From the NCBI GenBank assembly GCA_031360915.1, contig JANMCE010000202.1, positions 1 through 49,712 of the forward strand: DNA of 49,712 nucleotides, in the 5' to 3' direction. Positions 17,465-25,722 of this stretch are shown piece after piece; position 1 is the stretch's first letter; each line of letters opens with the position of its first letter. The notes below the pieces were generated by a model. It was not told where the DNA came from and made no database searches. It saw only the letters and a program-made list of their open reading frames with translations. A program made the position numbers and the translations under genes. The stretch is from JANMCE01 sp031360915 (lineage in GTDB: Bacteria; Actinomycetota; Acidimicrobiia; Acidimicrobiales; Ilumatobacteraceae).

Positions 17465-17547
17465 TCCGTAAGGGTATCGGAGCGCCTCCGAAATGTGGGG
17501 GCGAGTGCCAAAGAAGTCGCCGACCCGCACAGTAGTGTTCACTCGCC

Positions 17548-17973
17548 ATGGACGTCCCACCGCCACTTACGGCCGATCCCGTACCGGAGGCCGGCCCGGT
17601 CGATGAGATAACGACAGTGGCCCCCAAACCGCCCAGGGCGAGCATCATCCTTGTGGTGGTGGGCTGGCTTGGTGTGTTGACCGGCCTCGGCCTGACGACG
17701 GCCGCCGCCCAGATCGTGGATCACCCCACCATCCAGGGACGCTTCCTGCCGCTCTTTTGGGTTGGCCCCGTTCTGACGGTGTTCGCTGCCGTTCGGAAAC
17801 GGCCGAACGTGGTTGCCCTCAGTGCCCTCAGTACCCTCGTGTTGGCCATCGGCGCAGCCATCGATTTCGGTCACCGCCACCCGATCGCCGGTCGATACGA
17901 GTTCTGGCTGGCCGCCTCAGCGATGCTGGTCACCCTCGCCGGTTGGCTGAGCTTGCGTTCCGAAAAAGCCTGA
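17548..17973 (+). CDS. Small four-helix membrane protein of unknown function
   Basis: A 141-aa protein with a polar Pro-rich N-terminus and about four hydrophobic segments (about residues 32-55, 68-82, 88-105 and 120-135), so it is an inner-membrane protein. No known domain or catalytic motif is recognised. It is divergent from the glycosyltransferase gene and convergent with the ProA-like gene, so it stands alone. Codon use and frame are consistent with a real gene: the third-position GC is high and both neighbours face away from it. Confidence 0.7.
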   Translation: MDVPPPLTADPVPEAGPVDEITTVAPKPPRASIILVVVGWLGVLTGLGLTTAAAQIVDHPTIQGRFLPLFWVGPVLTVFAAVRKRPNVVALSALSTLVLAIGAAIDFGHRHPIAGRYEFWLAASAMLVTLAGWLSLRSEKA

Positions 17974-17995
17974 TCGGTAGCCACAAGCGCGGCTG

Positions 17996-19507
17996 TTAGC
18001 GATGCAGTTCTGGGCTTGTCTGGAACATGCGGGTACGCACGGTGAAGACCGAGTCACCCGACAACACGCCGCTGCGAGCGAACAGTCGGCCGTTGGCCCA
18101 GTTCGACAGACCGAGTTCGGGGCGCAGCAGGGCGAACTGGCCGTCGACCCAGCGGGTGAAGCCGTTGCCGACGAAGGGCGCGTCGATCCGGTCGTAGAAT
18201 GTCTGCTGTTCGGCCGGGTCGTCGGAGATAAGACTGGCGACAAGCCGTGGGCTGTGAGCGTTGAACAGCGCCACCGCTTCGTCCACGCTTTCAACAACGA
18301 CGAGGGTGAGTTCGGGGCTGCCTTCCCACTCCCACTCATGACCCAACATGTCGTCTGCCAGCAGCTCGGCCTGGTTCTCCATCACACCGCCTTCGGCTCG
18401 CTCGATGGTGACCTTGCGCTCAAACCAGGCGTCCGGCACAAACGATCGAGCTGATAGTTGCACATGCAACTTCGTGGCAGAGTTACGGAGTTGGCCCGCC
18501 TGCTCGATGGCAGCAAGGAACCGTGGCACAAGATCGTGAGCACGGGAACGGAGTATGCAACAGACATTCAGGGTATTGCACACCTTGCGATCGAGCGAGT
18601 GTCGGACGGCAGCGGCGAACACGTTCGCATCGACGGCAACGCCCGTGACCATCCATCCGCCGCCCGTGCCGTGGAGGCTCACCGGGATGCCCGCCTGCCG
18701 GGCCACCGCGCCCAACTGTTCTACGGCCTGACCCGACCCACGTGCGACCGCCAGGGCGACGAGGGGGTTGGAGAACAAAGCCCAGCCACCGGCACGAGAC
18801 GGTGTGTCGAGCAGCTGTACGCAACCGACCGGCAGGCCAGCTGCCACGAGCGCTGGCCGTAGGGCATACTCCACCATGGCTCGAGCCGTGCCCAGCGCGT
18901 CACGACCGATGCGGAAGACCACGACGTTGCCACTACGCAACACGCCCGCTGCATCGGCGAACACGTTGGGCCGCCCTTCGAACACGAACCCGATCACACC
19001 GAGTCCGGCCTTGCATTGCTCGATACGCCAACCATCATGCTCGACCGTTTCTACCATCTGACCACGCAGCGGAGCGGTGTCACGCCAGCCCCTAAGGCCG
19101 GCAACCATTCCCGCGCGCATCGACGGACTGACCTCAAGCCGTGTGGTGCTACGTCCGGCCTGGCGGGCAACGTCGACATCAGCCGCGTTGGCCGCGAGGA
19201 TCGACGCGAACGAATCGTCATCCTCGAGACGGGCGGCGAATTGGTCGTAGAACGCCGTGATCTGGTCGTCGCCGGCATCGTTGAGCTGCAGGAACGCCTC
19301 GTGCGCAGACGAAACGGCCGCATCGACCAAAGCCTGATCGGCAGCTGGCACGTGCAAGAGGTCACCCGTGGTCTGCACCACGACCAGCCGATCACCAGGA
19401 CCGAACGCCGCGGCCAATTCATTGCTGACGCGGGTGACCCGATTGCCTCCGAACACGATCGCAATACCGGGCGTCAGCGCGTTCAGTGTGCCGAGATGTT
19501 CTGTCAT
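17996..19507 (-). CDS. Glutamate-5-semialdehyde dehydrogenase-like protein (ProA family)
   Basis: A 503-aa aldehyde-dehydrogenase-superfamily protein of the ProA branch. Diagnostic segments are GVIGFVFEGRPNVFADAAG, the SGNVVVFRIG strand and the catalytic cysteine in RKVCNTLNVC (C310). ProA is usually about 415 aa. Here about 85 extra residues at the N-terminus (from MTEHLGTLNALTPGI) precede the ALDH domain. ProA reduces glutamyl-5-phosphate to the semialdehyde in proline synthesis, but no proB is near, and the extension together with VFRIG in place of the usual ILRGG leaves the substrate open. The gene stands alone: its 3' end converges with the small membrane protein gene. Confidence 0.82.
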   Translation of the reverse strand: MTEHLGTLNALTPGIAIVFGGNRVTRVSNELAAAFGPGDRLVVVQTTGDLLHVPAADQALVDAAVSSAHEAFLQLNDAGDDQITAFYDQFAARLEDDDSFASILAANAADVDVARQAGRSTTRLEVSPSMRAGMVAGLRGWRDTAPLRGQMVETVEHDGWRIEQCKAGLGVIGFVFEGRPNVFADAAGVLRSGNVVVFRIGRDALGTARAMVEYALRPALVAAGLPVGCVQLLDTPSRAGGWALFSNPLVALAVARGSGQAVEQLGAVARQAGIPVSLHGTGGGWMVTGVAVDANVFAAAVRHSLDRKVCNTLNVCCILRSRAHDLVPRFLAAIEQAGQLRNSATKLHVQLSARSFVPDAWFERKVTIERAEGGVMENQAELLADDMLGHEWEWEGSPELTLVVVESVDEAVALFNAHSPRLVASLISDDPAEQQTFYDRIDAPFVGNGFTRWVDGQFALLRPELGLSNWANGRLFARSGVLSGDSVFTVRTRMFQTSPELHR

Positions 19508-19547
19508 CCGCTCAGTTTGGCCGCCACGACATGATCGCGCCGTTCAA

Positions 19548-20477
19548 TCAGCCCGCGAGGGCCGGCGATGCGTGCTTGGCCCGACGGGCGACCAGGCGCT
19601 GGCCGAGTTTGCTCAGCCGCTCCATGTGCGCCAGCACCCGCGTGCGAGCCTCATCGGCCTCAGGTGTCAGACCCTCAAGCTTCTCGAGACCCCAGTGACG
19701 AATGATGACCGGTTGCAGGATCTGCTCGCAGAACAGACTCAGGTCGTAGATGCCAGCCTCCGCAATGCGGGCGGCGTGCTTGTTGAAGTCGGCGATGCCG
19801 GTACCCGGCATGGCGAAGTTGCGTACGACCTCATCGATAGCGATCACCAGCCGGGACGGGTTGAGTTCGATAGCCGCCGTCGTAAGGTCCCGGTAGAAGA
19901 GGAAGTGCATGTTCTCATCCGCGCCAACGCGGGCCATCACTTCGTAACCGATCGGGTCGCCGATGAGCTTGCCGGTGTTGCGGTGGGAGATGCGCGTAGC
20001 CAATTCCTGCAGGGTGACGTACACCATGCCTTCGATGGGTGACTCGGGCTGCGGCACCTCGCCCCCACTGACCTGGGCCATCCGAGAACGTTCAAGGAAG
20101 GTCGGGTCAATGGCGCGGCTGACGGTGAGGTAGTCACGGATCACGATGGCGTGGCGACCCTCTTCGGCGGTCCAGCGACGGGCCCACACACCGAATGCGT
20201 TCTCGGTACCGAACATGCGCTCGATGTCACGGAAGTAGTACGGGAGGTTGTCCTCAGTGAGCAGATTGAGCAGCAGGGCACTGCGCACCGCAGGCGTGAG
20301 GATGGCACCGCCAACGTCGGTCTGATCCTCGCTCCATAGCTCGCCGGCCTCGAAGTCGCGGGCACGGTGATATGGGATCAACTCGTGGGGAAACCATTCC
20401 TTGGTGGTCGCGAGATGGCGATTGAGCAGCTTCTCGGCCACCGGCTCGAGTTCGACCAGGAATGCGTCGTTGTTCAT
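19548..20477 (-). CDS. Acyl-ACP desaturase (diiron, ferritin-like)
   Basis: About 309 aa from the ATG at 20477. The longer frame to 20711 has no support and would cross the operator. The fold is that of soluble acyl-[acyl-carrier-protein] desaturases (DesA1/DesA2 of mycobacteria), which insert a double bond in a fatty acid bound to ACP using a diiron centre, oxygen and ferredoxin. The two iron motifs are visible as EEGRH (in TAEEGRHAIVIRDYL) and DENMH (in VGADENMHFLFYR). A palindromic operator overlaps the promoter 11-30 bp upstream, so the gene is probably repressed by a TetR-type regulator of fatty-acid metabolism that is encoded elsewhere. Confidence 0.93.
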   Translation of the reverse strand: MNNDAFLVELEPVAEKLLNRHLATTKEWFPHELIPYHRARDFEAGELWSEDQTDVGGAILTPAVRSALLLNLLTEDNLPYYFRDIERMFGTENAFGVWARRWTAEEGRHAIVIRDYLTVSRAIDPTFLERSRMAQVSGGEVPQPESPIEGMVYVTLQELATRISHRNTGKLIGDPIGYEVMARVGADENMHFLFYRDLTTAAIELNPSRLVIAIDEVVRNFAMPGTGIADFNKHAARIAEAGIYDLSLFCEQILQPVIIRHWGLEKLEGLTPEADEARTRVLAHMERLSKLGQRLVARRAKHASPALAG

Positions 20478-20485
20478 GAGAAAAC

Positions 20486-20507
20486 AGCCTACCGACCAGT
20501 AGGTAGG
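20486..20507 (-). promoter_or_regulatory. TetR-type operator overlapping the desaturase -10 box
   Basis: An imperfect palindrome at 20488-20507, CCTACC...GGTAGG, with 16 of 20 positions symmetric. On the minus strand TAGGCT (20491-20486) inside it lies eight bases before the ATG and may be the -10 box. CTACC/GGTAG half-sites like these are common for TetR-family repressors in actinobacteria. Confidence 0.65.
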
Positions 20508-20579
20508 CAAGCAACGTTCACTCGCTTGGGATGTGGCATCGGCCGACACGTAAGAGTTTCCTGTGAACTGACTCGCACC

Positions 20580-20599
20580 CACCCCAACATCGTGGGGTG
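20580..20599 (-). terminator. Possible hairpin after doxX
   Basis: A 7-bp stem (CACCCCA/TGGGGTG) with a 6-base loop lies 21 bp beyond the doxX stop. There is no T run, so termination is uncertain. Confidence 0.35.
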
Positions 20600-20620
20600 T
20601 CTCGTAGGGTGCTTTCTTAA

Positions 20621-21118
20621 CTACGCCTTGGCCGGCGGCCGATAGCAGGCAGCCAACATCAGCACTGCAGGAATGATGCCGACACCCAGGGTCAACCACA
20701 TCGGCGTCCAACCCTGCCAGTTGATCTTCAGCACGTGATCAAGCGAGTACTTGCCGGCACCTATCGTTCCGACGGCGAAGGCCACGATGCCGAGGATGAA
20801 GACGTACTCCCATCCCTGATTCTTGTTGAAGATGAAGAAGCCGTTCTGCCGGTGAGCTACCACGTAAGCCACCACCATCAGGCCGATCATTGCGGCCGCG
20901 CTCAGCGGCATGAGCAGCCCGGCGGCGAACATCAGCCCGCCACCGATCTCGGTAAGAGCGGCGGTCCACGCCTGCACCAGCGGCGGCCTCATGCCGATCG
21001 AGCCAAACCATCCGGCAGTGTTCTTGATACCACCGCGGATCTTGTTCGCCCCATGCAACGCCATGGTCAATCCGAGTGCAAGACGCAGTACAAGTAACGC
21101 GAGATCAACACGAGCCAT
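20621..21118 (-). CDS. DoxX family membrane protein
   Basis: A 165-aa protein with four predicted membrane helices. It has the DoxX pattern: an N-terminal helix with LRLALGLTMALHGANKI, then a central GWFGSIGMRPP loop and FAAGLLMPLSAAAMIGLMVV. DoxX proteins are membrane subunits linked to respiratory or redox chemistry, for example thiosulfate:quinone oxidoreductase or oxidative-stress complexes, but most members are unassigned. It lies 13 bp downstream of thiQ on the same strand and may be co-transcribed with the thiamine importer, although no functional link is known. Confidence 0.85.
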   Translation of the reverse strand: MARVDLALLVLRLALGLTMALHGANKIRGGIKNTAGWFGSIGMRPPLVQAWTAALTEIGGGLMFAAGLLMPLSAAAMIGLMVVAYVVAHRQNGFFIFNKNQGWEYVFILGIVAFAVGTIGAGKYSLDHVLKINWQGWTPMWLTLGVGIIPAVLMLAACYRPPAKA

Positions 21119-21131
21119 TGCCCGACGTTAC

Positions 21132-21767
<636 letters not shown>

Positions 21768-21851
21768 CAACGCCCCACCTCAGCGAACAAGTCGGTATCC
21801 GGGTCAGCGGGTGATACACAACACGACTTTCTCGGCACCGCGGCTCGTTCA

Positions 21852-23369
21852 TCACAAGGCGCGCTGGTTGAGCGCGTCCACCAGCACCATCACGATGGCC
21901 GTCACGACCGCAAGTATGACGGCCAGCGCGTAGGCCTGCTGGTTGTTGGCGACCCCTGGCTTTCCGAGAAGTTCCCCGATCAGTGTCGGCAACGTCGGGC
22001 TCCCACGCCGGATCAAGAACGACGTTGCCCCGAACTCGCCGAGCGAGATCGCAAACGCGAACGCCAGGCCGGTCAGCAGCGCTCGACGCAGCAGCGGCGC
22101 ATCGATCGACCACCACGTCTGCGCCGGTGTCGCTCCCAGCATGGCCGCGGCATCACGCTGATGGGGGTCGATGGACCGCAGCACGGGCACCACCGACCTC
22201 ACCACGAACGGCAGCCCGATCAACGCATGAGCGATCGGCACGATGACGGCCGACCCCCGCAGGTCGACCGGCGCCCGGTTGAACGTGATGAGCAGCCCAA
22301 AGCCCACGGTGACCGCGCTGGTGCCGAGCGGCAGCATGAGGCCGGCATCGAGCCAGCGGCTGACTCGACCATGACGGGCGATCACAACTCCGGCCATGGC
22401 ACCGAGCACCGTTGCGACCAACGCCGCTATCAGCGCCGTGCGCAGCGACATGACGAGCGCGGCCCGTCCAATGGTGCCCACTGCCGACGACCATCGGCCC
22501 GCCCGCTGAACGAGAGCCACCATGGGCAGGCCGAACAGTGCAAGCGCCGTGAGCAGCACGGGCACCAGCACGACTGGCCGGGCCGGTTGACTGTGGTCGG
22601 CCAGCCGTTGACGAACGGCGGCATGAGCCTGGCTGCGGGACGACCACAGCAGCAGCCCACCGAGCACGACGAGCTGCATCAACGCCAAGGCGGCTGCGCT
22701 GCGCAGATCGAGCTGTTGCGCGGTGCGCTGGTAGATCTCCACCTCCAGCGTGCGGCGGCGCGGACCACCGAGCAACAGCACCACGCCAAACGACGTAAAG
22801 GTGAAGAGGAACACGATGCCTGCCGCGGCCAGCACCGACTGGCGCAGCAACGGGAGCGTTACATTGCGCCACACCTGCACCCGGCCCGCGCCAAGGGTTC
22901 GAGCCGCGTCGGCGAAGCGAGGGTCGAGCTTGCGCCAGAGCGGTGTGACGGTACGTACGACAACGGGGACGTTGAAGAAGACGTGCGCCAGCAGCACGCC
23001 GCGCACCGATTGTTCACCGTGCAGCAACGCGAGAAAGGCAGCGCCAACGACAACCGTGGGCAAGACGAACGGGACGATCAGCAGGCTTTCCACCAGTGCT
23101 CGTCCGCGGAACCGGTAGCAAGCCAATACAAACGCCAGTGGCAGGCCGAGCGCTACTGCGCACAGAGTGGACAATCCGGCTTGCCAGACGGTGAACCAGG
23201 CGACACGGCGCAAGGTTGCGTCGCGCAGAACGTCGCTGAGCCCGCCACCCGACAGACCGCGCGCCACGATGGCGGCAACCGGCCAGGCGAAGAACAGCAG
23301 AACAAACAACGCCGGCGCGACGCCAAGAAGCGTCAGCCGAGAACGGCGTCGTTCCACTGCTTGATCCAC
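21852..23369 (-). CDS. thiP: Thiamine ABC transporter permease
   Basis: A 505-aa fused permease with about 12 membrane segments and two binding-protein-dependent transport domains. Each half has an EAA-type loop, one at RTLGAGRVQVWRNVTLPLLR and one at MLGATPAQTWWSIDAPLLRR. This double-length layout is typical of ThiP and of ferric permeases. The frame starts with GTG at 23369 or GTG at 23357, so it overlaps the end of thiB by 37 or 25 bases and is likely translationally coupled. It would form the channel for thiamine across the inner membrane. Confidence 0.87.
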   Translation of the reverse strand: MDQAVERRRSRLTLLGVAPALFVLLFFAWPVAAIVARGLSGGGLSDVLRDATLRRVAWFTVWQAGLSTLCAVALGLPLAFVLACYRFRGRALVESLLIVPFVLPTVVVGAAFLALLHGEQSVRGVLLAHVFFNVPVVVRTVTPLWRKLDPRFADAARTLGAGRVQVWRNVTLPLLRQSVLAAAGIVFLFTFTSFGVVLLLGGPRRRTLEVEIYQRTAQQLDLRSAAALALMQLVVLGGLLLWSSRSQAHAAVRQRLADHSQPARPVVLVPVLLTALALFGLPMVALVQRAGRWSSAVGTIGRAALVMSLRTALIAALVATVLGAMAGVVIARHGRVSRWLDAGLMLPLGTSAVTVGFGLLITFNRAPVDLRGSAVIVPIAHALIGLPFVVRSVVPVLRSIDPHQRDAAAMLGATPAQTWWSIDAPLLRRALLTGLAFAFAISLGEFGATSFLIRRGSPTLPTLIGELLGKPGVANNQQAYALAVILAVVTAIVMVLVDALNQRAL

Positions 23370-24397
23370 TTGTCACGGTTGGTTGCGATGTCTGATGGCG
23401 ACACCACCAGCGGCGTCTTGGGCAGCACCGCGAACTTGGCCCAGGCGTCGGGTACCTTCACATCAGAGCGGGCAGGGAACACATACATCTGGCCGGGCAT
23501 GTCGGCTTGGAACGTGTCGGTGAGCAGGAAGTCGATGAGCTTTTGCGCAGCCAGCGGATGCCTTGTGCCAGCGAGGATTCCGGCGAATTCCACCTGTCGA
23601 AAACAGCTCGATTCCATGACAGCGGTCGGCGCGGTGGTGGCCGCCGGATCGGTCACTTCACTGGGCGGTGACGAGCCGTAACTCACCACAATCGGTCGGG
23701 TGCCCTTGCCCGACGAGCCGGAGAAGTCGACCGTATAGGCGGTGGTCCAGCCATCAACGATCTTCACGCCGTTCGCCCGTAACTTCTTCCAGTAGTCGAC
23801 GTATTTGTCCGGTCCGTACTTGGCCACGGTGGCCAGCAAGAACGCCAGTCCCGGCGACGACGTGGCTGCGCTCGGAGCGACGAACAGATCCTTGTACCTG
23901 GGGTCCGCCAGGTCATCGAGCGTGGTCGGTGCAGGCAGGTTCTTGGCCGCGAAATAGGCGGTGTCGGTGTTGATGCACACGTCGCCACGATCGACCGGAG
24001 TGGCCTCACCACCAGGCACGAGGTCGACGGCCGCCTTGTCGAGTTTCCCCAGTTCAGGGGACTTGTACGGGCGGAAGATCTTCTCCTTCACCGCTCGCGA
24101 CAACAGCGTGTTGTCGGTGCCCCACAAGACATCGCCGACGGGTTTGCCCTTCGTGAGCACCGCCTCATTCACCATCACGCCTGCGTCCTTGCCCTTGGCA
24201 ACGGTGACCTTGATTCCGGACGCCTTCGTGAACGCGTCGAGGATGCCGTCACTCACGGCGAAGCTGTCGTGGGTAACAAGCGTGATCGTGGATCCCTCCA
24301 CGACTTCCTTGGTCGAACTGCTCGATGAGCTGCAGGCTGACGCGCTCAGCATCACCGCCACAGACAGGGTGACAAGGACAGGTCGTTTCATGTGCAT
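23333..24397 (-). CDS. thiB: Thiamine ABC transporter substrate-binding lipoprotein
   Basis: A 354-aa binding protein. The signal peptide (MHMKRPVLVTLSVAVMLSAS) ends at the cysteine of SACSSSS, so it is a lipoprotein. The body has the type-2 periplasmic fold of the ThiB/TbpA group, including ITLVTHDSFAVSDG near the N-terminus, GVMVNEAVLTKGKPVGDVLW, and VDRGDVCINTD. The ATG at 24397 is five bases from a GGAGGA site that is also the 3' strand of the TPP riboswitch. This ties the gene to thiamine and argues against iron or sulfate as the ligand. Confidence 0.92.
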   Translation of the reverse strand: MHMKRPVLVTLSVAVMLSASACSSSSSSTKEVVEGSTITLVTHDSFAVSDGILDAFTKASGIKVTVAKGKDAGVMVNEAVLTKGKPVGDVLWGTDNTLLSRAVKEKIFRPYKSPELGKLDKAAVDLVPGGEATPVDRGDVCINTDTAYFAAKNLPAPTTLDDLADPRYKDLFVAPSAATSSPGLAFLLATVAKYGPDKYVDYWKKLRANGVKIVDGWTTAYTVDFSGSSGKGTRPIVVSYGSSPPSEVTDPAATTAPTAVMESSCFRQVEFAGILAGTRHPLAAQKLIDFLLTDTFQADMPGQMYVFPARSDVKVPDAWAKFAVLPKTPLVVSPSDIATNRDKWIKQWNDAVLG

Positions 24398-24402
24398 CTG
24401 TT

Positions 24403-24487
24403 TCCTCCGCCGGCATTATCCGGATCAGGTTCGCGGGTCGGCGGCGTTGTGGCCACCCTCTCAGCCCGGCTTTCCCGAGCTCCCCGT
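24403..24487 (-). promoter_or_regulatory. TPP riboswitch (THI element)
   Basis: Read on the minus strand, the conserved blocks occur in order: GGGGAGCTCGGG, then GGGCTGAGAGGG, then GACCCGCGAACCTGATCCGG, then ATAATGCCGGCGGAGGA. These are the signature of the thiamine-pyrophosphate aptamer. The last block contains the GGAGGA ribosome-binding site (24403-24408) of thiB, five bases from its ATG, so ligand binding would hide the site and block translation. Confidence 0.97.
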
Positions 24488-24568
24488 TTGGGTTGTGCGA
24501 CCACCTTAGCCACCGCGGCCGCGAAGTCAACACACGTGAAATCCGCTGCTCTATGGGATCATTGTTCC

Positions 24569-25459
24569 ATGTCGGTCATCACTGCTCCCCCGACGAAGAC
24601 CCGGGTCCCTATTGTCGCTTCGCTGCTTGTTGCCGCAGCCGGACTCGTGTGGAGCCTCGGCGCCGTGACCGCCCGACTCGCGAAGCACACCGACGCGTGG
24701 CAGTACCTCGTGTGGCGATCCATCGGGGTGCTCATCGTGATGGAAGTCATGGCGTTAGCCAAGCGCCAGAAGCCCCTCATGCCGCAGGCGTACCGCACCG
24801 GTCGCATGATGCAGATGGCCACCTTTGGCCTGCTGCTGGCCTCGCTCTCGTATGTGTATGCGTTGAAGAACACCACGGCCGCGAACGCCGCATTCCTTTC
24901 GTCGCTCACTCCGTTGGTGGCGGCCGTCCTCGGCCGAGTGCTGTTGAAGGAACGCCTCAGCCGGGTCACCATTGGCTGTATCACGCTGGCCCTCGGTGGC
25001 CTGCTTCTGATGGTGCTGTCCGATCTCAACGCCGGCAACATGGTGGGCAACGCGGCGGCCATGATGTCGTCGTTCGGCTTCGGTATATACATGATTTGCA
25101 TCCGATCTTCGGCTGCTCGCAATTGGTCACCCGTGCTGCCCGGCTACGCGGTTGCGATGATCGCGCTGTGCGGCACCGTCACGCTCATCAACGGAAAGAC
25201 CCTGCTGCCTCCATTGTTCGACATCCTGATGGCCATGCTCCACGGTGGTGTCTTCATCGTCATTGGCACCCTGCTGTTCAACATCGCGTCCAAGTCCGTT
25301 CCCGCGGTTGGCATGGCCGTCTTGTCGCAAGTGGAGAACGTGTTCGTGCCCGTGTGGATCTTTGTGTGGTTCTCCGACATCCCCAAGGCCACCGCCCTCA
25401 TCGGCGGCGCCATCATCCTCGCCGCCGTTCTCACCAAGGCCGTACTCGATGCCCGCTAA
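24569..25459 (+). CDS. EamA-family (drug/metabolite) exporter
   Basis: A 296-aa membrane protein with ten predicted helices arranged as two EamA repeats. The first is around LLVAAAGLVWSLGAVTARLA to VAAVLGRVLLKERLS, and the second is around NAAAMMSSFGFGIYMICIRS to GMAVLSQVENVFVPVW. Family members export amino acids, nucleobases or other metabolites, and the substrate is unknown here. A longer frame opens at 24392 but would overlap the riboswitch, so the ATG at 24569 is preferred. The TAA stop at 25457-25459 is part of the CTAA target-site duplication of the MITE that follows. Confidence 0.9.
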   Translation: MSVITAPPTKTRVPIVASLLVAAAGLVWSLGAVTARLAKHTDAWQYLVWRSIGVLIVMEVMALAKRQKPLMPQAYRTGRMMQMATFGLLLASLSYVYALKNTTAANAAFLSSLTPLVAAVLGRVLLKERLSRVTIGCITLALGGLLLMVLSDLNAGNMVGNAAAMMSSFGFGIYMICIRSSAARNWSPVLPGYAVAMIALCGTVTLINGKTLLPPLFDILMAMLHGGVFIVIGTLLFNIASKSVPAVGMAVLSQVENVFVPVWIFVWFSDIPKATALIGGAIILAAVLTKAVLDAR

Positions 25460-25701
25460 GAGGCTGCTGAGCAATCGCTTTGGTTTCCGGTCGCTGTGTT
25501 ACGGCTTCGCTCGCATCGACCGAGGCAGCCGCCATTTCTGTTTGGGTCCATCAGGGTGAACGTACAGTCTGAACTCACCAGCCATCCCGGCGGATGTGAA
25601 CGGTGACTGGTCCCGTATGGACGAAAGCAAAAACATTCGCCCAGTAACCTGCCACTGCTCGACCTCACCCCATCAGAAAGAACGACCTGCTCAGCAGTCT
25701 C
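25460..25701. mobile_element. MITE-like element (copy B) with terminal inverted repeats and CTAA target duplication
   Basis: This fills the gene-free stretch after the EamA gene. The left end is GAGGCTGCTGAGCA (25460-25473). The right end (25688-25701) reads GAGACTGCTGAGCA on the other strand, so 13 of 14 bases match. The element is flanked on both sides by CTAA (25456-25459 and 25702-25705), a perfect 4-bp duplication of the YTAR type associated with IS5-group transposition. The 242-bp body codes for nothing recognisable. Its core, 25524-25608, is shared with the degenerate copy at 8725-8962. Confidence 0.85.
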
Positions 25702-25722
25702 CTAAGGAACGCAGGTCCAAGG

